DNA of 35,914 nt from positions 1-35,914 of the forward strand of contig CAYUIG010000035.1 in assembly GCA_964444685.1 (NCBI GenBank), in the 5' to 3' direction. This DNA comes from CAYUIG01 sp964444685. GTDB lineage: Bacteria > Gemmatimonadota > Gemmatimonadetes > Longimicrobiales > RSA9. The notes under the pieces are model-generated. The model saw nothing but the letters and a program-made list of their open reading frames with translations, was not told where the DNA came from and searched no databases. Shown one piece after another: positions 7,428 to 15,118 of the stretch (position 1 is the stretch's first letter; each line of letters begins with the position of its first letter). A program made the position numbers and the translations under genes.

Positions 7428-8927
7428 TCAGCCGCGCAGCCGGAAGTTCACGATGCGGCGCGTGCCATCGGGCGTGCGCACGATGACCGACACGGGGTCA
7501 CCGGGCCGGACCGTGCCCGCGACGCGCTCGACATCATCGACACTGGCCACCGCGGTGCCGTTGATGCGCTCGAGGACGAGGCCGCGGCCGAGGCCGGCGC
7601 GCGCGGCCGGACTGCCCTGCTCTGCGCCCGTGATCACGACGCCCTTGTCGTCGTCGATATTCAACTCACGTGCGATCTCCGAGGTGAGCGGGCCGACGTC
7701 GAAGCCGAGGTGGCCGACGCCGCGCTCGTTCGCCCGGCGCTCGCCCGATACCGCTGCCACCGTGGGCTCGAACGCGCCGAGCTCGAGCTCGACCTTCCGC
7801 TTCTCGCCGTAGCGGATGACGTCGAGGCGTACACGGTCGCCGGGATTCAGACGCGCCACGCGCTCGAGCAGATCGCCGCCCGTCTTCACCGATACGCCGT
7901 TCACTGCGACGACGACGTCACCGAGCTGGAGACCCGCGCGCTCGGCCGGCGTGCCGGGCTGTACCTCGACGATCTCCGCACCTTCGATCGATGGGAGCTT
8001 GTAGACCTCGGCGTCGGTCGGCGTCACATCATTGATTGCCACACCGATGCGCGGGCGATGTACCTCGCCGTACTCGATCAGGTCCTCCACCACGCTGCGC
8101 GCGAGGTCGACCGGGATGGCGAAGCCGTAGCCGCTGTAGTATCCGGTGCGCGTCGCAATGGCGGTGTTGACGCCTACGACGCGGCCGCTCAGGTCCACAA
8201 GCGGGCCGCCCGAGTTGCCCGGATTGATCGCGGCATCGGTCTGGATGAAGTTCTCGATCGCCTGGTCGGTGGCGAGGATGTTCAGGCTGCGTCCCTTCGC
8301 GCTGACGATGCCGGCCGTCGCCGTGGATCCAAGCTGGAGCGGGTAGCCGAGCGCGATCACCCAGTCACCCACCTGCAGCGGATCCGACTCACCGAGTGCG
8401 AGCACGGGCAGACCCGTGGCCTCGATCTTCACGACGGCGAGGTCGCTGTTGGGGTCGCGGCCGATGACGCGCGCCTCGAACTCGCGGCCGTCGGGAAGCA
8501 CGACCACCACGCGCGCAGCACCATCCACTACGTGGTTGTTCGTGACGATGTACCCATCCTCGCGATACACGAACCCGGAGCCCGCACCTTCCTGCGGGAT
8601 GTTGGGCATGGGGCCGTTGCGGAACAGGTCCTCGAAGGGAGTGCCGCGGAACTGCTGCGGAATCTGCGGGCGGTTGGCGGCCGTGGTTGGCGGCGCCTCG
8701 ACCTGGACGCGGACGACGCCAGGCAAAGCCGCACTGGCAGCGTCGCGGAACGCGGTGCTCAGCTCGGCGGCGGCCGGGGCTACGTGCGACACGACGGTCG
8801 GACGCGGCCGTTGGGACGTGGCTTCCTGCTGGGCATGCCCGGACCGAACGGCCTCGAGCCCGGTCGCCCCCGCGACCGCGGCCACAACCAGACCGCCGAC
8901 CCAGGGCAGTCGGCGTACGAATGACAC
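7428..8927 (-). CDS. HtrA/DegP-type periplasmic serine protease with two PDZ domains
   Basis: A 499-residue envelope quality-control protease. It starts with GTG at 8925-8927; AGGAGG lies seven bases upstream. An N-terminal signal or anchor segment (WVGGLVVAAVAGATGLEA) is followed by a trypsin-like domain with the full triad: His132 in TNNHVVDGA, Asp162 in NSDLAVVKI and Ser239 in GNSGGPL. Two PDZ domains follow, at about residues 300-385 and 410-495, with carboxylate-binding loops near PAERAGLQLGDVV and PAARAGLGRGLVL. The architecture is that of DegP/DegQ/MucD, which degrade or hold misfolded envelope proteins. It is flanked by a lipoprotein gene and an S9 peptidase gene on the same strand, each with its own hairpin between, so it is probably a separate transcript. 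Confidence 0.95.
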   Translation of the reverse strand: MSFVRRLPWVGGLVVAAVAGATGLEAVRSGHAQQEATSQRPRPTVVSHVAPAAAELSTAFRDAASAALPGVVRVQVEAPPTTAANRPQIPQQFRGTPFEDLFRNGPMPNIPQEGAGSGFVYREDGYIVTNNHVVDGAARVVVVLPDGREFEARVIGRDPNSDLAVVKIEATGLPVLALGESDPLQVGDWVIALGYPLQLGSTATAGIVSAKGRSLNILATDQAIENFIQTDAAINPGNSGGPLVDLSGRVVGVNTAIATRTGYYSGYGFAIPVDLARSVVEDLIEYGEVHRPRIGVAINDVTPTDAEVYKLPSIEGAEIVEVQPGTPAERAGLQLGDVVVAVNGVSVKTGGDLLERVARLNPGDRVRLDVIRYGEKRKVELELGAFEPTVAAVSGERRANERGVGHLGFDVGPLTSEIARELNIDDDKGVVITGAEQGSPAARAGLGRGLVLERINGTAVASVDDVERVAGTVRPGDPVSVIVRTPDGTRRIVNFRLRG

Positions 8928-9046
8928 TCTGAACCTCCTGTCCGGCGTTCACACAGGGGACGGCAACGCCCCCGTTCAACTGATCCCTTCGTGTGCGTGT
9001 GGGTTGCTCTACACCGGGCCGGACGCCGGGTTCGCGGGTCCGGGAC

Positions 9047-9081
9047 GGAACGAAAGCGGGCGGACCCGAAGGCCCGCCCGC
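9047..9081 (-). terminator. Intrinsic terminator for the SOD-like lipoprotein gene
   Basis: On the minus strand GCGGGCGGGCC and GGTCCGCCCGC (9081 down to 9056) form an 11-bp stem with one mismatch and a TTCGG-type loop. TTTCGTT (9055-9049) follows. It lies 23 bases past the stop of the gene at 9105-9608. Stem, small loop and T-rich tail make this the most convincing terminator in the window. Confidence 0.7.
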
Positions 9082-9104
9082 AAGGTTCAGACGACTGCGA
9101 TCAC

Positions 9105-9608
9105 TCAGTTCGAGCGCGGCAGCGTGGCGCAGGTCACCGTCGCGCCCGGGTCGCCGCCGGGCTCGTGGTACGCCACGATGTGGTTGCCGTCGAACGCGGT
9201 CGCCGGATCCACATCGACCGTCGAGGTCGACTCGCCACTGCCGGTATCATCCGTCTCCACGGACTGGAGCGGCATGATCACGGCGCCCGGAGCGTCACAC
9301 GTGCCCTCGTGGATGTGGCCCTGGAGCGTCGCATTCGACGGCGCACCCGCCAGCATCACCTGCACGCGCGTCTGCATCCCTTCCGCGGATGCCACCAGCT
9401 GGCCGCTGATCCCGGACTCGTTCAGCGGCTCGAACATCGCCGTCTGCTCGGCCGTCGTCGGAGCCGGCGGCGCGGGCTCCGGCGCAGGCATCGGAGCGTC
9501 CGCACCCATCTCGTCGGCGGGCGGGACCTCCTCCTGCGTCGTGTCGCAGGCTGCGAGCGGCAGCAACGCTGCGACCGCGAGCGCCATCCAATTGCGCGGG
9601 AACGTCAT
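9105..9608 (-). CDS. Lipoprotein with Cu/Zn-superoxide-dismutase-like C-terminal domain
   Basis: A 167-residue lipoprotein. The start at 9608 has GGAGGA upstream; the signal ends in the lipobox LAAC with Cys21. A Pro/Ala/Glu-rich linker spans about residues 22-50. The rest resembles the SOD_Cu-like/CHRD type of small beta-barrel: a GHIHEGTCDAPGAV segment, then HIVAYHEPGGDPGATVTCA. The pair of cysteines (in EGTCD and VTCAT) could form a disulfide. The His pattern HIH...HIVAYHE recalls copper ligands, but the complete Cu/Zn set is not evident, so enzymatic activity is doubtful. It may instead be a binding or structural lipoprotein. It diverges from the SusC gene. Confidence 0.7.
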   Translation of the reverse strand: MTFPRNWMALAVAALLPLAACDTTQEEVPPADEMGADAPMPAPEPAPPAPTTAEQTAMFEPLNESGISGQLVASAEGMQTRVQVMLAGAPSNATLQGHIHEGTCDAPGAVIMPLQSVETDDTGSGESTSTVDVDPATAFDGNHIVAYHEPGGDPGATVTCATLPRSN

Positions 9609-9751
9609 CGGCGTCCTCCTCCACTTTCGGTACCCGATGCGACCACCGCCCGTCCGCGGCGGTCGTTGGCGCGGCGGGGTTGCAACAACCGCGCCCGGGG
9701 TCCCGTCAAGACGCCCAAGAGCTTGTTACGACGCGAGTTGAGGGCCCGTCA

Positions 9752-9781
9752 TTGCCTCGCAGCCGCGCGGCAGTCTACGAT
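9752..9781 (+). promoter_or_regulatory. Candidate promoter of the SusCD operon
   Basis: TTGCCT (9752-9757), an 18-base spacer and TACGAT (9776-9781), 38 bases before the SusC start codon. Each hexamer matches the sigma-70 consensus at four of six positions. The 211-base divergent gap also holds CGACCaCCGC/GCGGcGGTCG and GTTGCAAC dyads that could be operators. Confidence 0.3.
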
Positions 9782-9819
9782 TGCCGCTCCTCACACCACC
9801 TCCGCCGCAGGAGCTTCCC

Positions 9820-12738
9820 ATGAGACGAAGGACATGGGCACACGTGTGTCTGTACGCGGTCCTACCCCTCGCCGCAGCGCAGGGCCTCCAGGCCCAGCAG
9901 CAGTATGTCGTGACCGGGCGCGTGATCGATGCCGTCACGAACACCGCCATATCCGGCGCGCAGGTCACTCTGCGTGGCACCGGCGCCGGAGACCTCACCG
10001 GCACGGACGGGATCTACACGATCCGCGCACGGCTCACGCCGGGCGAATATTTCGTTGAAGCCACGTTCATCGGTCATGAAGGAAGCAGCGGCCGCATCAC
10101 GCTGGGTGCGGACTCGCTCGTGCGGGTGCCGGACCTCGCGATGCGCCAGACGGCACTCGCCCTCGAGGAGGTCGTCGTCACGGGAACCGCGTCGCCCACA
10201 TCGCGGCGGGCGCTGGGCAACTCGGTCGCAACCGTATCGGGCGACCGGCTCACGCAGGCGCCCGCCGTCACCATCGACCAGGCGCTCCAGGGCAAGATCG
10301 CCGGCGCCGTGATCGTGAGTAACACGGGCACGCCCGGCGGCGGCGTATCGGTCCGTCTGCGCGGCACGAGCTCGATCACGGGCGGCGCGGAGCCGCTGTA
10401 CATCGTCGACGGTGTGATCATCGACAACAACGCCGACCAGCAGATCAACCTCGGCTATCGCTCCAACGCGAGCAATCGCCTCGCCGACCTCGATCCGGAC
10501 GACATCGAGCGGATCGAGATCCTGAAGGGCGCGGCGGCATCGGCGCTGTACGGCTCGCGCGCCAACAACGGCGTCGTGCAGATCTTCACCAAGCGCGGAC
10601 TGCCAGGAGCGCCGGTGATCACGGTGTCGAGCAGTGTGCAGCGCAGCGACCTCGCGAAGGAGATCGACTTCGCACTCACGCCGGTCGATTTGAATGGAGA
10701 CCCGGTCACCCGCTTCGACCATCAGGACCTGATCTTCCGCGACTCGTGGAGCAACGACTCCTACGTGTCGGTGGCGGGCGGCACGACGGACACGCGCTAC
10801 TACGTGTCCGGCAACTGGGTCGAGCAGAACGGCATCATGCGCGGCTCGGACCATCAGAAGCTGAACTTCCGCGCCAACCTCGACCAGCGCATCGGATCGT
10901 GGCTGGATGTGGGTGTCGGCGCCAACTACATCCGCAGCTGGAGCGATCTTCAGATCAACGGCGAGCAGGGCGCGGGCGGCCTGCTCACCGCCATCGTGTT
11001 CACGCCGACCGATCTCGACCTCGCCGCACGCGACCCGGTCACGGGCGAACTGCTCAACCGCGCGGGCGCGGCGTTCCCGAACCCGCTCGAAGTGCTCGAG
11101 CTCTGGCACACCGGGCAGCAGGTCAGCCGCTTCGTCGGATCGTTCCAGGCGCGTGCGAATCCGATTGCGAACCTGAATCTCGAGTACCGCCTCGGATACG
11201 ACCGCTACGAGATGGAGACGGAGCAGTCGATCCCGCGCGGCTCCCCGAGCGCCGAGACCGGCAGCGCGCAGTCTCTCAACCGGCGGAGCACGCTGCTCAA
11301 CAACGACATCGTGGCCAGCCACAATCTCTATCCATCGAGCGCGCTGCGACTCACGACCTCCGCCGGGATGAACCACACCTATCAGCGACTCGAGCAGCTC
11401 AACCTCAGTGCGTCCGACCTGACGCCGGGAACACGTCTCGTGCGCGGCGCAGTACCGGGGGCTTCCGAGGCATTGATCGAACTCGTGACGATCGGCTTCT
11501 TCGGCCAGGAGCAGCTCTCGTGGAACGACCGCGTCTTCCTGACGGGCGCCGTGCGCTTCGATGCGTCGTCGACGTTCGGTGAGGACGAGCGCTGGCAGCT
11601 GTACCCGAAGGTGAGTGGCTCGTGGGTCCTGTCGGAGGAGCCGTTCTTCGAGGGCTCACGACCCGACTGGCTCTCCGAGCTGCGGCTGCGCGGTGCACTC
11701 GGCTTCGCCGGCAACCAGCCGCCGCTCTCGGCCGCGTACGCGCGTGCGCCGCGCTACACGCAGGTCACGAACATCGACAGGCTCGGTCTCGTTCCATTTG
11801 CGCAGGTGGCGAACCCGGACCTCAAGCCGGAGCGCCAGCGCGAGTGGGAGGCGGGCTTCGACGCATCATTCGTGGATCAGCGGTTCGGCGTCGGCTTCAC
11901 CTACTACGACCAGCGCACGGAGGACCTGCTGCTCGAGCGCGTGTTCACACCGAGCGCAGGCTACGCCACGATCCTCGACAATGTCGGCGTGCTCCGGAAC
12001 AAGGGCATCGAGATCGAGCTGAGCAGCGTGAACTTCAACACCGAGTCCTTCGGCTGGAACACCCGGCTCATTTACTCGCGCAACCGGAACGAGCTCGAAA
12101 AGCTCGACTTCGACCCCTTCTTCGTCGGCTACACCAATCTCATCCAGGAGGGGGAGCCGCTCGGTGTCCACTACATGGCCGGCTACCAGCGCGATGAGAA
12201 CGGCAACATCCTGAGCGACAGCATCGGTCCGCTCGTCACCCCCGGCCGTGTCATCGTGGGCGACCCGTGGCCCGACTACACGATGTCGCTCTTCAATGAG
12301 TTCCGCGTCGGCGAGAACTGGTCGGCCAGCGTCCTGTTCGATGGATCGTTCGGCGCCGAGCTGTGGAACCAGACGCGTCGCATCATGGACATCTTCGGCG
12401 CGGGCCCGCTCTACGATCAGCTGCTGAAGGGAGAGATCACGCCGGCATTCCGCACGAGGATGCAGTCGATCTGGGAGTCCTACCTCGAGGATGCCTCGTA
12501 TGTGAAGCTGCGTGACATCACGCTTCGCTACTCCACCGACGCACCGTGGCTCGCCCGCATCGGCGCGAGCCGCGCCCAGTTCGAGGTGAGCGGCCGCAAC
12601 CTCATCACGTGGACCGATTACAGTGGCTACGACCCGGAGGTCAACATGTTCGGCCTGAGCACGGTCGAACGCGGAACCGACTTCGCGGTCTACCCCAACC
12701 CGCGCACGATCTCGTTCGGCGTGCGGCTCACCTACTGA
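9820..12738 (+). CDS. SusC/RagA-family TonB-dependent outer-membrane transporter
   Basis: A 972-residue protein. The start at 9820 is supported by CAGGAG seven bases upstream and the signal peptide that follows (MRRRTW...GLQAQ). Domains in order: a carboxypeptidase-regulatory-like beta-sandwich at about 28-110 (VVTGRVIDAVTNTAISGAQVTLRG), a TonB box-like EEVVVTGT near 115, a plug domain at about 125-250 with PLYIVDGVIIDN and the conserved ALYGSRANNGVV, then a beta-barrel ending in the aromatic-terminated strand ISFGVRLTY. It imports oligomers across the outer membrane using TonB energy, with its SusD lid encoded 23 bases downstream. No sigma/anti-sigma pair is next to it, so control by the substrate through ECF signalling is not evident. 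The length is typical. Confidence 0.95.
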   Translation: MRRRTWAHVCLYAVLPLAAAQGLQAQQQYVVTGRVIDAVTNTAISGAQVTLRGTGAGDLTGTDGIYTIRARLTPGEYFVEATFIGHEGSSGRITLGADSLVRVPDLAMRQTALALEEVVVTGTASPTSRRALGNSVATVSGDRLTQAPAVTIDQALQGKIAGAVIVSNTGTPGGGVSVRLRGTSSITGGAEPLYIVDGVIIDNNADQQINLGYRSNASNRLADLDPDDIERIEILKGAAASALYGSRANNGVVQIFTKRGLPGAPVITVSSSVQRSDLAKEIDFALTPVDLNGDPVTRFDHQDLIFRDSWSNDSYVSVAGGTTDTRYYVSGNWVEQNGIMRGSDHQKLNFRANLDQRIGSWLDVGVGANYIRSWSDLQINGEQGAGGLLTAIVFTPTDLDLAARDPVTGELLNRAGAAFPNPLEVLELWHTGQQVSRFVGSFQARANPIANLNLEYRLGYDRYEMETEQSIPRGSPSAETGSAQSLNRRSTLLNNDIVASHNLYPSSALRLTTSAGMNHTYQRLEQLNLSASDLTPGTRLVRGAVPGASEALIELVTIGFFGQEQLSWNDRVFLTGAVRFDASSTFGEDERWQLYPKVSGSWVLSEEPFFEGSRPDWLSELRLRGALGFAGNQPPLSAAYARAPRYTQVTNIDRLGLVPFAQVANPDLKPERQREWEAGFDASFVDQRFGVGFTYYDQRTEDLLLERVFTPSAGYATILDNVGVLRNKGIEIELSSVNFNTESFGWNTRLIYSRNRNELEKLDFDPFFVGYTNLIQEGEPLGVHYMAGYQRDENGNILSDSIGPLVTPGRVIVGDPWPDYTMSLFNEFRVGENWSASVLFDGSFGAELWNQTRRIMDIFGAGPLYDQLLKGEITPAFRTRMQSIWESYLEDASYVKLRDITLRYSTDAPWLARIGASRAQFEVSGRNLITWTDYSGYDPEVNMFGLSTVERGTDFAVYPNPRTISFGVRLTY

Positions 12739-12761
12739 TGCGGCGGACAGGAGACAGCCCA

Positions 12762-14054
12762 ATGAGAACGAACCGTATATTCGGGCTCCTCGTGCTCGGT
12801 GCCGCACTTGTGATCGGTGCGTGCGACCTCGAGCTGACCGACCCGAATTCGCCGAACGAACAGGACATCATCACCACCGCGGACGGCCTGATCGAAGTGG
12901 CCGTCGGACTCCAGGCGGAATGGGGCGACCAGCTCGTCGACCCCGTCTACATCCAGGCACTGGCGACCGATGGCATCGGCGCCATCCCGCAGGCGTTCGA
13001 GAGCTACCGCCTCGTCGATGCGGGAGACCCGATCACCAACGATCTGGGACCGTCCACGGAGACGTGGGCCGGCATGTACGACGTGGTGCTCGTCGCCGAC
13101 GTCCTGCTGGCCAACGTGCCCGGCGCACCGATGACCGACGAGACCAAGAGCGGCATCCTGGCCATGGCGCAGCTGTTCAAGGCCATGGCGTTCGGCAATC
13201 TGCTCCAGGTGTACGAGCGCATTCCGCTCGACGTCGGCCTCGACAACCTCGACCCGGAGTTCGCCACGCGTGACGAGGGCTGGGCCGAGGTGCTGCGGCT
13301 GCTCAATGCAGCGCGCACCCAGCTCCAGACGACACCGCCGGGATCCGAGTTCGAGGACCGCGTGCTCGCCGAAGGCTTCGACCTCGAGAACACGATCGAT
13401 GCGATGATCGCACGCTTCGCGCTGATCGCGGGAGACCTGGATCAGGCGATGGATGCAGCGCAGCGCGTCGACCTCGACGTGCTGTCCGAGTTCCGCTTCT
13501 CCGCCACCGATCCGAACTCGATCTGGGTGATGATGCTCGGCTCGGGCAACGCGTTCCGACTGCTGCCGGAGGATGCCTTCCGGCTGAACGCGCAGCCGGG
13601 CGATGCGCGGGTTGCATACTGGGTGAGCGAAGCGGCGACGACGGGATCCACGGCCCCGCTCGACGCGCATGCGAAATACAGCGACCGGGAAGCCAACTTC
13701 GCGGCGTACTATCCGGACGAGATGCGGCTGATCATGGCGGAAGTGCACGCCCGCATGGGCAACCTGCCGGCCGCGCTCACCCTCGTGAACGAGGTGCGCA
13801 CACAGTGCAGCTCGGCGTTCGACGAACCGACGGCCTGCCTGCCCGCGCTCACGGCGGGACAGGTCTCGACCCAGCAGGCGATGCTCGATGCGATTCTGCT
13901 CGAGCGCCAGTACGAGCTGTATCTCCAGGCCGTGAGCTGGTCGGACCTGCGCCGCTTCGGCAAGCCGCTCAAGTACCAGTTCATGATGGTTTCCGAGCCG
14001 GAATGCGAGCGCAACTCGAACACGCCGCCCGCGCTGTGCGGCATCACGCAGTGA
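12762..14054 (+). CDS. SusD/RagB-family substrate-binding lipoprotein
   Basis: A 430-residue surface lipoprotein. The start at 12762 has CAGGAG eight bases upstream; an in-frame ATG at 12738-12740, touching the SusC stop, lacks this. The signal ends in the lipobox VIGAC (Cys21), followed by DLELTDPNSPNE, a pattern common after the lipidated Cys in SusD proteins. The remainder is helical with TPR-like segments, and LNEVRTQC...AILLERQYELYLQAVSWSDLRRFG near the end is the SusD C-terminal signature (leader L..R..E...E...W.D..R). It caps the SusC barrel and captures ligand. Its stop overlaps the start of the GH18 gene. Confidence 0.93.
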   Translation: MRTNRIFGLLVLGAALVIGACDLELTDPNSPNEQDIITTADGLIEVAVGLQAEWGDQLVDPVYIQALATDGIGAIPQAFESYRLVDAGDPITNDLGPSTETWAGMYDVVLVADVLLANVPGAPMTDETKSGILAMAQLFKAMAFGNLLQVYERIPLDVGLDNLDPEFATRDEGWAEVLRLLNAARTQLQTTPPGSEFEDRVLAEGFDLENTIDAMIARFALIAGDLDQAMDAAQRVDLDVLSEFRFSATDPNSIWVMMLGSGNAFRLLPEDAFRLNAQPGDARVAYWVSEAATTGSTAPLDAHAKYSDREANFAAYYPDEMRLIMAEVHARMGNLPAALTLVNEVRTQCSSAFDEPTACLPALTAGQVSTQQAMLDAILLERQYELYLQAVSWSDLRRFGKPLKYQFMMVSEPECERNSNTPPALCGITQ

Positions 14055-15118
14055 TCCGGGGGCCGGCCCGCGCGCTTTGCGGCGCGCGGGCCGCCCTGCT
14101 CGCGGTCCTCGCATCGGCAGGGTCGCTGCAGGGACAGGAGCGGCTCTTCTATTACATGGACTCCGAGGACAGCTACGAGAGCCTGGTCGAGAACATCGGC
14201 CGCATCGATGTGCTCGGGCCGTCCGCTTACTTCATCGATGAGGATGGCGTCGTCTACGGCGACGTCGATCGGCGCGTACTGGCGCTCGCGGCGTCGAACG
14301 GCGTGGCCGTCATGCCGCTGCTCGTCAACCGCGGCTTCGATCAGCTCGAACTGCGACTGTTCCTTCAGAACGAAGCTGCACGCACGCGTGTCATCGCGAG
14401 CCTCGTCGAGCTGTGCCGCCGCAACGACTACTGGGGCATCCAGATCGACTTCGAGAACCTGAGCCTCCACGATCGCGACGCGTTCACCACGTTCTACCGC
14501 GAGGCTGCGGCGGCGCTGCACGGTGCAGGCTTTCAGATCAGCGTGGCCGTGGTGCACCGCCCCGACGAGCTGGCCGGCGTCAACGCGTACCAGGAGTGGC
14601 TGTTCGACAGCTGGCGCGGCGGCTACGACCTGGCCGCGCTGGGCGAGGCGGGGGATTTCATCAGCATCATGACGTACTCGCAGCACACGCGCAGGACACC
14701 GCCCGGGCCGCAGGCGGGCCTGCCGTGGACCGAGGAAGTGGTCGACTACTTCCTGGAACACGTGCCGGCCGAAAAGCTGTCGCTCGGGATCGCGACGGGC
14801 TCGCAGCACTGGTACACATCGTACGAGGAACGCATCACGCCCGAACTCGCACGATCGTACAGCAGACAGCTCAGTCACGCGTGGGCGCTCGGCACCATCG
14901 AGCGGCACGGCGGCACACTCCAATGGGACGACGAGCACAAGGTGGCGTACAGCTACTTCCCGGTCGGCGGCACGTTCGAATGGATCTTCCTCGAGGACGC
15001 GCGCAGCTTCCGCGCGAAGCTCGATCTCATCGAACGCCGCGAACTGCGCGGCTTCTCCGTCTGGGTGCTCGGCCCCGAGGATCCCGCGATCTGGGAGCTG
15101 CCGGGACTCTCACGGTGA
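14051..15118 (+). CDS. Secreted GH18-family glycosidase-like protein (YaaH/CHID1 type)
   Basis: A 355-residue protein translated from GTG at 14051-14053, which overlaps the SusD stop (GTGA). An N-terminal signal-like segment (ARAALLAVLASAGSLQGQ) precedes a TIM-barrel. The active-site strand reads YWGIQIDFEN: Asp133 and the proton donor Glu135 are kept, while the first two Asp of the classical DxxDxDxE are Trp128 and Gln131, as in YaaH/CHID1-type GH18 proteins. A second GH18 strand, ISIMTYSQH (about 205-212), supplies the Met/Tyr motif. It would act on beta-1,4-linked GlcNAc, for example in chitin, peptidoglycan or N-glycan cores; which one is unknown. Translational coupling to SusCD implies a role in processing the imported or surface-bound ligand. 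Confidence 0.85.
   Translation: MIRGPARALCGARAALLAVLASAGSLQGQERLFYYMDSEDSYESLVENIGRIDVLGPSAYFIDEDGVVYGDVDRRVLALAASNGVAVMPLLVNRGFDQLELRLFLQNEAARTRVIASLVELCRRNDYWGIQIDFENLSLHDRDAFTTFYREAAAALHGAGFQISVAVVHRPDELAGVNAYQEWLFDSWRGGYDLAALGEAGDFISIMTYSQHTRRTPPGPQAGLPWTEEVVDYFLEHVPAEKLSLGIATGSQHWYTSYEERITPELARSYSRQLSHAWALGTIERHGGTLQWDDEHKVAYSYFPVGGTFEWIFLEDARSFRAKLDLIERRELRGFSVWVLGPEDPAIWELPGLSR

Noticed and set aside
9781..9819. Earlier TTG start for SusC at 9781
   Set aside because: It would put 13 residues including PPPP before a normal signal peptide; ATG 9820 has a good ribosome binding site.
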